Below are positions 52,626-60,898 of a stretch of DNA of 64,000 bases, piece by piece. A program made the position numbers and the translations under genes. The stretch is from an uncultured Flavobacteriaceae bacterium. GTDB lineage: Bacteria > Bacteroidota > Bacteroidia > Flavobacteriales > Flavobacteriaceae. Each line of letters begins with the position of its first letter. Within the stretch, counting starts at the first letter, position 1. The notes under the pieces were generated by a model that worked only from the letters and a program-made list of their open reading frames with translations, did not search any database and was not told the DNA's origin. The stretch lies in the NCBI GenBank assembly GCA_905479475.1, contig CAJQMT010000015.1, positions 89,798-153,797 on the forward strand, in the 5' to 3' direction.

Positions 52626-52629
52626 AGAG

Positions 52630-54195
52630 ATGGGTAAAAAAATGTTTGTTTTTATAATTTTCTTGATGACGATTTCGCTCATCGGAATTATTACCGTACA
52701 AATTTTTTGGATCAGCAATGCCATTGAGATTCGTAAAAATCAATTTACGAACGATGTAAATTTCGCTTTGGCAAAAACGAGTGATAGAATTTATAAAAAG
52801 GATTTTATAGATTTCACTGCTCAGTATATGGATTTTTTTGACACGAAGGAATTTGCCAAAAAAGTAGATTTTTCAAAGTTTGTATACGAGCAAATAAACA
52901 CCACAACAAATGAAACTTTTCGCTTTTCTTCTAGTAATGTAATGGAGAACATGTATTACAAAGGCTTGGATGATTTTCATAAAAATGACTCGTTGCTAGT
53001 TGAGGCTGTAACAAGTAGAATAGATGTTTACAAAGTAAAAAATTATACAAACGATTACGAATTAGACAAGGTAAGCGATGTAGAAAAAATAACATTTTAC
53101 AATAGCTTGACTGAGATTGATAAGCTGAACATAGAAGACACCTATCACAACAAGAGTGAACCAATAAACAATCGTTTGAGTAAGGAATTAGTTGCCGGTA
53201 TCTTAGACGAAGAACTCAAAAAGAGAGGTGTGGATGTACAATACCAATACGGAATTGTGAGTCAAGGAAAGCTGACGAGCATAAAATCGAACTATTTCAA
53301 AATTCAAAATAACAAAAGCTACAAGAGAAAATTGTTTCCAAAAGACAAAAATGCTATGGGGCATGAACTTTATGTAACCTTTCCAAATAAAGAAAATTAT
53401 ATCTTGTCTGATATCGGAGGGATGCTTTTATTGTCCGCATTTTTTACAGTTATTATTATGTTGGCCTTTGCGAGTTCTCTCTATCAATTGGTGAAGCAAA
53501 AAAAAATATCCACCATAAAAACGGACTTTATCAATAATATGACACATGAGTTTAAAACACCTATCGCTACAATTAATTTGGCCTTAGATGCAATAAAGAA
53601 TCCTAAAGTTATCAAAGATGCCACCCGTGTAAATCGTTATGTTTCAATGATCAAAGAAGAAAACATACGGATGCATACCCAGGTTGAAAATGTACTTCGA
53701 ATTTCGAAATTAGATAAAAATCAATTAGACCTACTCAAGGAGCCAATTGACTTTTACGAATTGTTAGAAGAGGCGGTTAGTATTGTAGATTTGTTATTGG
53801 AATCCAAAGGAGGGGTGATCAATATCTACAATGAACACAAAACATCTGATGGGTTGGGGAATTCTTTTCACCTCACCAATGTGTTTGTAAATATTTTGGA
53901 AAATGCAATTAAATATTCTCTGAAAGCACCTGTGATAGATGTTTTCACTGAAAGTTCAGAGAAGTACTTGACTATTAAAATAAAAGACCAAGGAATAGGA
54001 ATGAATAAATCCGCTCAAAAACAAGCTTTTGATAAGTTTTACAGAGAGCAGAAAGGAAATGTGCACGACGTAAAAGGGCATGGATTGGGACTTTCTTACG
54101 TAAAAGAAATCGTATCACAACACCAAGGAACAGTAAACGTAGAAAGTACGAAAGGAAAGGGAAGTACCTTTATCGTGAAATTACCATTGGCGTAG
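52630..54195 (+). CDS. Sensor histidine kinase (RprX-like)
   Basis: A 521-residue membrane sensor. Helix 1 (about 5-28) and helix 2 (about 262-285) flank a 230-residue extracytoplasmic domain of no recognised family. The H-box is FINNMTHEFKTPIATI with phospho-acceptor His306. The ATPase motifs are N-box VFVNILENAIKYS, G1 IKDQGIGM and G2 GHGLGLSYVKEIV. It pairs with the response regulator 13 bases downstream. The arrangement resembles RprX-RprY of Bacteroides; the stimulus is unknown. Confidence 0.92.
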   Translation: MGKKMFVFIIFLMTISLIGIITVQIFWISNAIEIRKNQFTNDVNFALAKTSDRIYKKDFIDFTAQYMDFFDTKEFAKKVDFSKFVYEQINTTTNETFRFSSSNVMENMYYKGLDDFHKNDSLLVEAVTSRIDVYKVKNYTNDYELDKVSDVEKITFYNSLTEIDKLNIEDTYHNKSEPINNRLSKELVAGILDEELKKRGVDVQYQYGIVSQGKLTSIKSNYFKIQNNKSYKRKLFPKDKNAMGHELYVTFPNKENYILSDIGGMLLLSAFFTVIIMLAFASSLYQLVKQKKISTIKTDFINNMTHEFKTPIATINLALDAIKNPKVIKDATRVNRYVSMIKEENIRMHTQVENVLRISKLDKNQLDLLKEPIDFYELLEEAVSIVDLLLESKGGVINIYNEHKTSDGLGNSFHLTNVFVNILENAIKYSLKAPVIDVFTESSEKYLTIKIKDQGIGMNKSAQKQAFDKFYREQKGNVHDVKGHGLGLSYVKEIVSQHQGTVNVESTKGKGSTFIVKLPLA

Positions 54196-54208
54196 CTAAA
54201 AAAAAAAG

Positions 54209-54907
54209 ATGAGCAACAAAAAAATATTATTGGTAGAAGACGATCCAAATTTTGGAATTGTTTTAAAAGATTATTTGACCTTGAGCAACTTTGATGTTGT
54301 CCACGCGAAAGATGGTATTGAGGGCTTGATTATGTTTAAAAATCAAGACTATGATTTGTGTATACTTGACGTTATGATGCCTCGTAAAGACGGTTTTTCA
54401 TTAGCAGAGGACATTCGGAAAAATAACAAAGAAATTCCGATCATATTTTTGACGGCAAAGACAATGAAAGAAGATATTCTAAAAGGGTATCAAGTAGGAG
54501 CTGATGATTACTTGAACAAGCCTTTTGATTCCGAAGTGCTTCTTTATAAAATAAATGCAATTTTGCAACGAAAAGGAGGTGATAAAGAAGAGAAAGAAGA
54601 CTTGTTTGAATTTGAGATAGGCGATTTTTTCTTGAATTCAAAATTAAGACATTTGTCATACAAAACTGAAGAGCCCATAAAATTGTCACCCAAAGAAAGT
54701 AAACTTTTAAAAATGTTAGCCGTTCATAAGAATGATTTGATGTCTCGTGAATTGGCATTAACGAAAATATGGAGAGACGACAATTATTTCACTTCCAGGA
54801 GTATGGATGTTTACATTGCCAAACTTCGTAAATATTTAAAGGCAGATTTAAATGTTGAAATTATCAATATTCATGGTGAAGGTTTTCGTTTGGTAGTAAA
54901 TAGTTGA
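54209..54907 (+). CDS. OmpR-family response regulator (RprY-like)
   Basis: A 232-residue regulator. The receiver domain has acidic residues in LLVEDDPNFG, phospho-acceptor Asp54 in LCILDVMMPRKDGF, the Thr in PIIFLTAK and the Lys in YLNKPF. The C-terminal winged helix (about 130-232) includes SPKESKLLKMLAVHKNDLMSREL and SRSMDVYIAKLRKYL. It is cotranscribed with the upstream kinase. The repeated GTTAA sites before the kinase gene may be its own targets. Confidence 0.94.
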   Translation: MSNKKILLVEDDPNFGIVLKDYLTLSNFDVVHAKDGIEGLIMFKNQDYDLCILDVMMPRKDGFSLAEDIRKNNKEIPIIFLTAKTMKEDILKGYQVGADDYLNKPFDSEVLLYKINAILQRKGGDKEEKEDLFEFEIGDFFLNSKLRHLSYKTEEPIKLSPKESKLLKMLAVHKNDLMSRELALTKIWRDDNYFTSRSMDVYIAKLRKYLKADLNVEIINIHGEGFRLVVNS

Positions 54908-54938
54908 TAAGAGCGTTTATTTCATTGTAGAGTTTTTT

Positions 54939-54946
54939 TATATTTG
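54939..54946 (+). promoter_or_regulatory. -7 promoter box of idi
   Basis: TATATTTG about 19 bases upstream of the idi ATG; TTTA lies at the -33 position. Confidence 0.55.
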
Positions 54947-54964
54947 TTCATTTAAAACAAAAGA

Positions 54965-55480
54965 ATGATTGAAGAACAAGTAATTTTAGTGGATAAAAAT
55001 GATCATAAAATTGGTTTGATGCCTAAAATGGAAGCCCATCAAAAGGCAGTTTTACACCGTGCTTTTTCTGTATTTGTGATGAATGATAAAGGTCAGCTGC
55101 TGCTACAGCAAAGAGCGGCTTCAAAATACCACTCTCCTTTACTTTGGGCCAATACATGTTGCAGTCACCAAAGAGATGGTGAATCCAACCTCGATGCTGG
55201 TAAAAGAAGACTACAAGAAGAAATGGGGTTTGTTACCGAATTAAAAGAAGTGTTTTCTTTTATTTACAAAGCTCCTTTTGAGAACGGACTTACAGAACAC
55301 GAATTAGACCATGTGATGCTTGGAGCCTACAATGCCGCCCCAATCATAAACAAAGAGGAAGTAGAGAGTTTTAAATGGATGAAACCGGAAGACGTGAAGC
55401 AAGACATGTCGGAGAAACCAGAAATTTATACAGCTTGGTTTAAAATTATTTTTGAAAAATTTTACGAACACATCAAATAA
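54965..55480 (+). CDS. idi: Isopentenyl-diphosphate delta-isomerase, type 1
   Basis: Interconverts isopentenyl and dimethylallyl diphosphate for isoprenoid synthesis. A 171-residue Nudix-fold enzyme. The catalytic Cys is in WANTCCSHQRDGE, the Nudix-like helix is AGKRRLQEEMGF, and the catalytic Glu is in TEHELDHVMLG. All metal and active-site residues are present, so it should be active. A small membrane-protein gene and a QueD-like gene follow closely. Confidence 0.95.
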   Translation: MIEEQVILVDKNDHKIGLMPKMEAHQKAVLHRAFSVFVMNDKGQLLLQQRAASKYHSPLLWANTCCSHQRDGESNLDAGKRRLQEEMGFVTELKEVFSFIYKAPFENGLTEHELDHVMLGAYNAAPIINKEEVESFKWMKPEDVKQDMSEKPEIYTAWFKIIFEKFYEHIK

Positions 55481-55486
55481 TTTTTT

Positions 55487-55708
55487 TTGAAAAAAATAAT
55501 ATACAAAGTATTTATTGGCGTGATTTTTGGCTTCTTCGGAACATTGTCTAAATTTCTCTTCACGAATGATCAAACACCCTTAGAAGATTTATTTGTTTCA
55601 AAAAGTTTTTGGGCAAATGCATTGATCGTCTTTTTAATAGGATATGTCTTTTTGGGAAATTTACTATGGGCAACAGCGTATAAAAACAAGAAAATTAGGA
55701 AGCCATGA
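55487..55708 (+). CDS. Small two-helix membrane protein, TTG start
   Basis: A 73-residue protein with two hydrophobic segments (VFIGVIFGFFGTLSKFL and FWANALIVFLIGYVFLGNLLW) and a basic C-terminus. I do not recognise the family. The only start is a TTG at 55487, 7 bases after the idi stop, and its stop overlaps the next gene's ATG by 4 bases. This tight packing supports translation as part of the idi operon. Confidence 0.65.
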   Translation: MKKIIYKVFIGVIFGFFGTLSKFLFTNDQTPLEDLFVSKSFWANALIVFLIGYVFLGNLLWATAYKNKKIRKP

Positions 55709-56115
55709 AAGTTACCGTACATAGAAAAGCACATTTTAATGCAGCCCATCGATTGTTCAATCCGAAATGGGATGATGCTAAGAATTATGAAATTTTTGGA
55801 AAATGTAGCAATCCTTTTTACCACGGACATAACTACGAATTGATTGTCGCAGTAACGGGAGACATTGATCCGGAAACAGGTTTTGTAATGGACTTAAAAG
55901 TGCTGAGAAAACTTATAGAAAGTGAAGTTTTAAAAAATTTTGATCACAAGAACTTAAATGAAGAAGTCGCTGTTTTTGCAACCCTAAATCCTACAGCAGA
56001 AAACATAGCAGTGGTTATTTGGAACAAGTTGAGAAAAACTATCAACAAAGGACTTGAGTTGTCAGTGACGTTGTACGAGACACCACGTAATTATGTAACC
56101 TATACAGGAGACTAG
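55705..56115 (+). CDS. queD: 6-carboxy-tetrahydropterin synthase-like protein (QueD family)
   Basis: A 136-residue T-fold enzyme of the PTPS/QueD family. Zinc ligands are HFNAAH and the HGHNYEL pair; the catalytic Cys lies in GKCSNP, with the Asp-His pair in FDHKNLN and the Glu in LYETPRNY. QueD makes a queuosine precursor from dihydroneopterin triphosphate; pterin-synthase activity is an alternative. The ATG overlaps the preceding stop by 4 bases. Confidence 0.88.
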   Translation: MKVTVHRKAHFNAAHRLFNPKWDDAKNYEIFGKCSNPFYHGHNYELIVAVTGDIDPETGFVMDLKVLRKLIESEVLKNFDHKNLNEEVAVFATLNPTAENIAVVIWNKLRKTINKGLELSVTLYETPRNYVTYTGD

Positions 56116-56117
56116 TT

Positions 56118-56579
56118 TTAGCGGTGATCTTTTAAAATTTTGACGACTACTTTTCTCAAACTTTGAGGGCACTCTATTTGAATCATGGTTTGGTGCATGT
56201 CGTCTGGATAGAAAATTGCGAAATGACCCGTTTTCAGACTTATTTTTGACAAATTATTCACATTATAAAATGTGAAATCACCTTCCTTGTTATAAGGATT
56301 TAGTGGTGTTTGATCCTCTAGTGTAGCAACTCCAATAAATTCTTCCCCAGCTATCATGTATTGTAAGTCGATGTATTTTTTATGAGTTTCGACTTTACAG
56401 TGAACTGCTTCTTGCGTATCGTATTCCATCACAATCGCAAACAATGCGTCTCCTTCAATGAGGTGTTTGCCCAATGCTATATTTTCCAAATCTGTTGTGC
56501 TTAGGAAATCAAATGCTTTTTGAAATAAAGGGTGTGTGCTGTCGTACAAATGGTTATTTCTAATTTTGTCAAGAATCAT
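56118..56579 (-). CDS. YhcH/YjgK/YiaL-family cupin protein
   Basis: A 153-residue cupin-like protein (PF04074). Recognisable phrases are YIDLQYMIAGEEFIGVA, GHFAIFYPDDMHQTMIQ and VRKVVVKIL. Metal-binding His and Glu residues are in the first and last of these. E. coli relatives are linked to sialic-acid or sugar-acid metabolism, but no such genes are near. It is convergent with the QueD-like gene, 2 bases apart. Confidence 0.88.
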   Translation of the reverse strand: MILDKIRNNHLYDSTHPLFQKAFDFLSTTDLENIALGKHLIEGDALFAIVMEYDTQEAVHCKVETHKKYIDLQYMIAGEEFIGVATLEDQTPLNPYNKEGDFTFYNVNNLSKISLKTGHFAIFYPDDMHQTMIQIECPQSLRKVVVKILKDHR

Positions 56580-56663
56580 GTATGATTTTTATGGAGTTTA
56601 GAAGTACAAATTGCTTTGTTATCAACGAAGGTCTATAAGATTGAGTTTACTTTTAAAAAGCAG

Positions 56664-57383
56664 CTATTCGACCAACATGGAGTGATAAACATTTTGAACA
56701 TCGTCATCCTCTTCCAACTTTTCCAATAGTTTTTCGACTTCTAATTGTTGAGCTGCGTTCAAAGTTTTGGTAGTGGATGGGATTCTTTCAAATCCAGAAG
56801 ATAATATTTCCAGGTTCTGTGTTTCCAAATAGGATTGGATCGCACCAAATTGCTCAAAGGGACCATAGACAAGTATTCCATCTTCATCTTGGAAAACTTC
56901 TTCTACATCATAATCCATCAATTCCAACTCCAACTCTTCCAAATCAATGCTCACACCCTCAGATTTTATTCTAAAGTTACAAGTATGGTCAAACATAAAA
57001 ATAACCGATCCCGATGTACCAAAAGTACCATTACATTTGTTGAATGCAGCTCTTACATTTGCAACAGTTCTATTGTTGTTGTCTGTAGCTGTTTCGCAAA
57101 GGATCGCAATTCCATGCGGAGCGTAACCTTCAAACAAAACTTCCTTATAATTGGCCGTGTCTTTGTCTGTTGCTTTTTTAATCGCACGCTCTACATTGTC
57201 TTTCGGCATGTTGGCAGCTTTCGCATTTTGCATTACTGCACGCAAACGAGCGTTCGATTCAGGGTTGGGCCCTCCTTCCTTTACTGCCATCACAATGTCT
57301 TTGCCAATGCGAGTAAAAGTTTTAGCCATTGCTGACCAACGTTTCATTTTTCTTGCTTTTCGAAATTCAAATGCTCTACCCAT
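56664..57383 (-). CDS. YebC/PmpR-family regulator/translation factor
   Basis: A 239-residue three-domain protein. The N-terminal phrases are RKARKMKRWSAMAKTFTRIGKDI and NARLRAVMQNAKAANMPKDNVERAIKKA, then YEGYAPHG-type sequence (EVLFEGYAPHGIAILCE) and GSVIFMFDH. Members were first described as DNA-binding regulators and some now appear to relieve ribosome stalling. A TTG-N20-TACATTTG promoter lies at 57442-57412 on the minus strand. Neighbours give no further clue. Confidence 0.93.
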   Translation of the reverse strand: MGRAFEFRKARKMKRWSAMAKTFTRIGKDIVMAVKEGGPNPESNARLRAVMQNAKAANMPKDNVERAIKKATDKDTANYKEVLFEGYAPHGIAILCETATDNNNRTVANVRAAFNKCNGTFGTSGSVIFMFDHTCNFRIKSEGVSIDLEELELELMDYDVEEVFQDEDGILVYGPFEQFGAIQSYLETQNLEILSSGFERIPSTTKTLNAAQQLEVEKLLEKLEEDDDVQNVYHSMLVE

Positions 57384-57411
57384 GTCGAATTGTGTTTTTT
57401 TGAATGAAAAG

Positions 57412-57442
57412 CAAATGTAAAAATTACAAAGTGCTTTTACAA
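57412..57442 (-). promoter_or_regulatory. Promoter of the YebC-family gene
   Basis: On the minus strand TTG (57442-57440), 20 bases, TACATTTG (57419-57412), 28 bases before the ATG. Confidence 0.6.
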
Positions 57443-57499
57443 TTTTTTTACAGACCTATTTTGGTGAATGTCTTATGATTTTTTGGGAATTCAAACCGC

Positions 57500-58693
57500 T
57501 TAATATTCTGCATTTAATAGCGCGTAGGATTGTTGTGCAATTTCAATTTCTTCATTGGTTGGTATCACTAAAATTTTAACTTTGGAATCCTCCGCTTGAA
57601 TTTCGCGTATCCCCTTGGATCGAATTGAATTTTTGTCTAGGTCCAATACAATTCCCAAAGCGTCCATGTTTTCACAAGACATTCTACGCATCAAATTTGA
57701 ATTCTCACCAATACCCGCTGTAAATATAATGGCATCAACTCCATTTAAAAGAGCAGTATAAGATCCGATGTATTTTTTGATTCGATAACTCGCCAAAACC
57801 AATGCATTTTTGCAATTTTCATCTCCCTGATCTGCTCCAGCTTGAATTTCTCTCAAATCAGAATAACCAGTCAATCCTTTCATGCCAGATTCTCTCTGTA
57901 AAAGTTCATTGATTTCATCCATACTTTTTCCGAGTTTATTTTTAAGATAAAAAATCACAGATTGATCAATGTCTCCAGAACGTGTTCCCATGATCAAACC
58001 ATTCATAGGACCAAATCCCAGAGAGTTTTCAATACTTTTCCCGTCTTTGATGGCTGACATACTACATCCATTTCCTAAATGAATGGTAATCATGCGACTG
58101 GCTTGGTTTTTTAAATATTCAAATGCGATTTCCGAGACATATTTATGACTTGTGCCATGAAATCCATAAGCTCTTATTTTATGTTTCTCTAAATATTCGT
58201 TGGGAATCGCATATTGATAAGCTTCCCTCGGCATGGTTTGATGAAATGCCGTGTCAAAAACTGCAATTTGACGAGCCAACGGGAAAACAGTTTCCGAGAC
58301 TTCGATACCCGTTAAGTTAGCTGGATTGTGCAAAGGAGCCAAATCAAACAAATCACGAATGCTGTTTTTTACCTGTTCATTAATCAACACCGTTTCAGTG
58401 AATTCATTGCCTCCATGGACGACGCGATGACCAACAGCAGTTATTTCATTTACCGTGCTGATGACTCCCTGTTGCCTATCTAACAGCGTTTTTTCAATCA
58501 GTTGTAAGCCATGTTTGTGGTTTTTAATGGCCAAAGTTTTTTTGTATTCTACATCGTTTTTTTTGTGGGAAAAAATTGCATCTTCCATACCAATACGTTC
58601 GATATTTCCGACACATTGCACTATGCGAGTTGGCATCTCTATCAGCTGATATTTTAAAGAGGAAGATCCGGCATTTAAAACTAGTATGTTCAT
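57500..58693 (-). CDS. ackA: Acetate kinase
   Basis: Converts acetyl phosphate and ADP to acetate and ATP. The 397-residue ASKHA-fold enzyme shows VLNAGSSSLKYQ, GHRVVHGG, FDTAFHQTMP, FHGTSHKYVS, HLGNGCSM and GTRSGDIDQS, all with expected catalytic residues. It starts one base after the pta stop, so the two genes form an operon with pta first. Together they give substrate-level phosphorylation and acetate exchange. Confidence 0.97.
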   Translation of the reverse strand: MNILVLNAGSSSLKYQLIEMPTRIVQCVGNIERIGMEDAIFSHKKNDVEYKKTLAIKNHKHGLQLIEKTLLDRQQGVISTVNEITAVGHRVVHGGNEFTETVLINEQVKNSIRDLFDLAPLHNPANLTGIEVSETVFPLARQIAVFDTAFHQTMPREAYQYAIPNEYLEKHKIRAYGFHGTSHKYVSEIAFEYLKNQASRMITIHLGNGCSMSAIKDGKSIENSLGFGPMNGLIMGTRSGDIDQSVIFYLKNKLGKSMDEINELLQRESGMKGLTGYSDLREIQAGADQGDENCKNALVLASYRIKKYIGSYTALLNGVDAIIFTAGIGENSNLMRRMSCENMDALGIVLDLDKNSIRSKGIREIQAEDSKVKILVIPTNEEIEIAQQSYALLNAEY

Positions 58694-58694
58694 T

Positions 58695-60788
58695 TTAATT
58701 TTGATGTGCTTGTATTGCTGTTAATAAAACGGTATTGAAGATATCATCGACAGTACAACCACGGCTCAAGTCATTGACAGGCTTGTTCAGCCCTTGAAGC
58801 ATAGGTCCAATTGCCAAAGCTCCTGTTTCCCTTTGAATCGCTTTGTAGGTGTTATTTCCTGTATTTAAATCAGGAAATATCAATACCGTAGCTTGTCCAG
58901 CGACTTTGGAAGAGGGCAACTTTGTACGTGCGACACCTCTGTCAACAGCAGCATCGTATTGTATGGGACCTTCTACTTGCAGAGAAGAATTTTTTGCTAT
59001 GAGCAATTCTGTTGCCTTTCTTACCTTTTCAACCTCTTCACCTTTACCTGAATTTCCTGAAGAATAGGACAGCATTGCAATTTTGGCTTCGATTCCAAAA
59101 GCCTCTGCAGATTGCGCTGAAGAAAGTGCAATTTCTGCAAGTTGTGCTGCGTTCGGATTCGGATTGACTGCGCAATCCCCCATTACAGAAACGCGGTCTG
59201 CCAAACACATGAAGAAAACAGACGATACTACCGATACACCTGGTTTCGTTTTGATTAGCTGCAATGCAGGTTTGATGGTGTGTTGTGTCGTGTTGACTGC
59301 ACCAGAGACCATGCCATCCGCAAGACCATTTAAAATCATCAAGGTTCCGTAGTACGAAACGTCTGTAACCAAATCTTTGGCTATAGTTTCGGTCATACCT
59401 TTGTGTTTTCTCAATTCAATTAGCTTTTGAGTAAAACTCTCATCGTAAATCGAATCCTGAGGATTTAAGATGTTGATTTTCTCCAAATCAATTTGTAGTC
59501 CAATTTGATTGCATTTCAATTCGATACTGTTTCTGTCTCCAAGTAAAGTCAAATCAACAATATCCAGAAGTTGCAATCGACCAGCTGCTCTGATGATTCT
59601 TTCATCAGTCCCTTCAGGAAGTACAATATGCTTTCTGTTTTCTTTCGCTTTCTGTAACATGTTGTACTGAAACATGTTAGGTGTTATTTTGTCGGAATTG
59701 TATGAGGTGAGTTTACTTGTAATGCCCTCAGCATTGACATACGTGTCAAAAGTATTTAAGGATAGTAATATTTTTTTAGTGTTGGAAGCATAAATTTTGG
59801 GTTTGACAGAGCCAATTTTATTTGTGCTTACAAAGGTGCCTTGTTGCACTGAAATAATAGGAACGGTGGATTGTACTCCTTCAATAAGTCTTAAAATAGA
59901 ATCTTCTGGCAATATAGCACCTGTTAAAATAATTCCAGCAATTTTAGGATAATTACTAGAGGCGTTGGCTTGAAGTGCCCCAAGAATAATGTCAGCTCTG
60001 TCTCCAGGAGTAACCACCAAGGCATTTTCATGGATGCGCGTCAAGTAATTACGAAGTTGCATAGACCCTGAATTATAACTTCCTATGGCATTGTCTAAAA
60101 ATTGCTTCCCAAACAATACTTTTCCGTCCAGTTCTTGAACGACCTCTCGAACCGTAGGGTTTTTTAGGAGATCAATCGTTGGGATAATGTCGATTTGAAT
60201 GTTTTTAGGAATATGGCTGTTCAATTCTTTAGCGAGAAAAGAAACTTCTGTAGAATTTATTTTGTTGGCAATGATTCCAATGACATCAACTTCCTTTTTT
60301 CGAAATGATTTGTAAGATAGTTGCAGAGAATGTACAATTTCATCGGTCTTTTTTCCATTTCCAGAGCCCACAACTAGTGCAGGGATATTTAAGTTTTTTG
60401 CAAACATAAGATTGACGTCCAATTCGGTAAAAACACCAACACTAGAGAAATCACTTCCCTCAACAAGGACGTAATCAAAACGCTTCTCTAGCTGTTTGTA
60501 TTTTTCGATAACAGTTTGAATGACCGTGTCAATTTTTCCTTCACTTAAAAGTTGCACAACTTCTCCTTGTTTAAATGCATAGCAATCTTTGTAGTCAAGA
60601 TTTAATTTAAAAAAGTTGAGCGCAGTATTGGTTTCTTCGTCAAAACTGCTCTTGCTATTTTCATTAAGAATAGGTTTGAAATACCCTACTTTTGAAGACT
60701 TGGTCAACATCATTCTCAAGAGACCCAAAGAAACCAAAGATTTGCCGCTATCAGGCTCAGTTGCCGCGATGTAAATTGCTTTGCTCAT
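58695..60788 (-). CDS. pta: Phosphate acetyltransferase, long form with BioD-like N-terminus
   Basis: Interconverts acetyl-CoA and acetyl phosphate. The 697-residue protein has three parts: an N-terminal BioD-like P-loop domain (AIYIAATEPDSGKSLVSLGLL), a middle DRTGG domain (about 215-330) and the C-terminal catalytic domain with HIVLPEGTDERI, LADGMVSGAVNTT and DLNTGNNTYKA. This is the E. coli-type long form. The Met at 60788 begins the P-loop domain; the frame extends seven codons without support. A TATTTTTG box lies at 60814-60807, minus. Confidence 0.94.
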   Translation of the reverse strand: MSKAIYIAATEPDSGKSLVSLGLLRMMLTKSSKVGYFKPILNENSKSSFDEETNTALNFFKLNLDYKDCYAFKQGEVVQLLSEGKIDTVIQTVIEKYKQLEKRFDYVLVEGSDFSSVGVFTELDVNLMFAKNLNIPALVVGSGNGKKTDEIVHSLQLSYKSFRKKEVDVIGIIANKINSTEVSFLAKELNSHIPKNIQIDIIPTIDLLKNPTVREVVQELDGKVLFGKQFLDNAIGSYNSGSMQLRNYLTRIHENALVVTPGDRADIILGALQANASSNYPKIAGIILTGAILPEDSILRLIEGVQSTVPIISVQQGTFVSTNKIGSVKPKIYASNTKKILLSLNTFDTYVNAEGITSKLTSYNSDKITPNMFQYNMLQKAKENRKHIVLPEGTDERIIRAAGRLQLLDIVDLTLLGDRNSIELKCNQIGLQIDLEKINILNPQDSIYDESFTQKLIELRKHKGMTETIAKDLVTDVSYYGTLMILNGLADGMVSGAVNTTQHTIKPALQLIKTKPGVSVVSSVFFMCLADRVSVMGDCAVNPNPNAAQLAEIALSSAQSAEAFGIEAKIAMLSYSSGNSGKGEEVEKVRKATELLIAKNSSLQVEGPIQYDAAVDRGVARTKLPSSKVAGQATVLIFPDLNTGNNTYKAIQRETGALAIGPMLQGLNKPVNDLSRGCTVDDIFNTVLLTAIQAHQN

Positions 60789-60806
60789 ACGATTAAATTT
60801 ATGATG

Positions 60807-60814
60807 CAAAAATA
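60807..60814 (-). promoter_or_regulatory. -7 promoter box of pta-ackA
   Basis: TATTTTTG on the minus strand, about 18 bases before the pta ATG; the -33 element is not clear. Confidence 0.5.
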
Positions 60815-60898
60815 CAATATCTTATAGAAATAAAAGACTCTCGAGTTCTTTATCTTAAAAGGCTTCGAGAGATTATTCACATGTGTATTTGTAATTTT

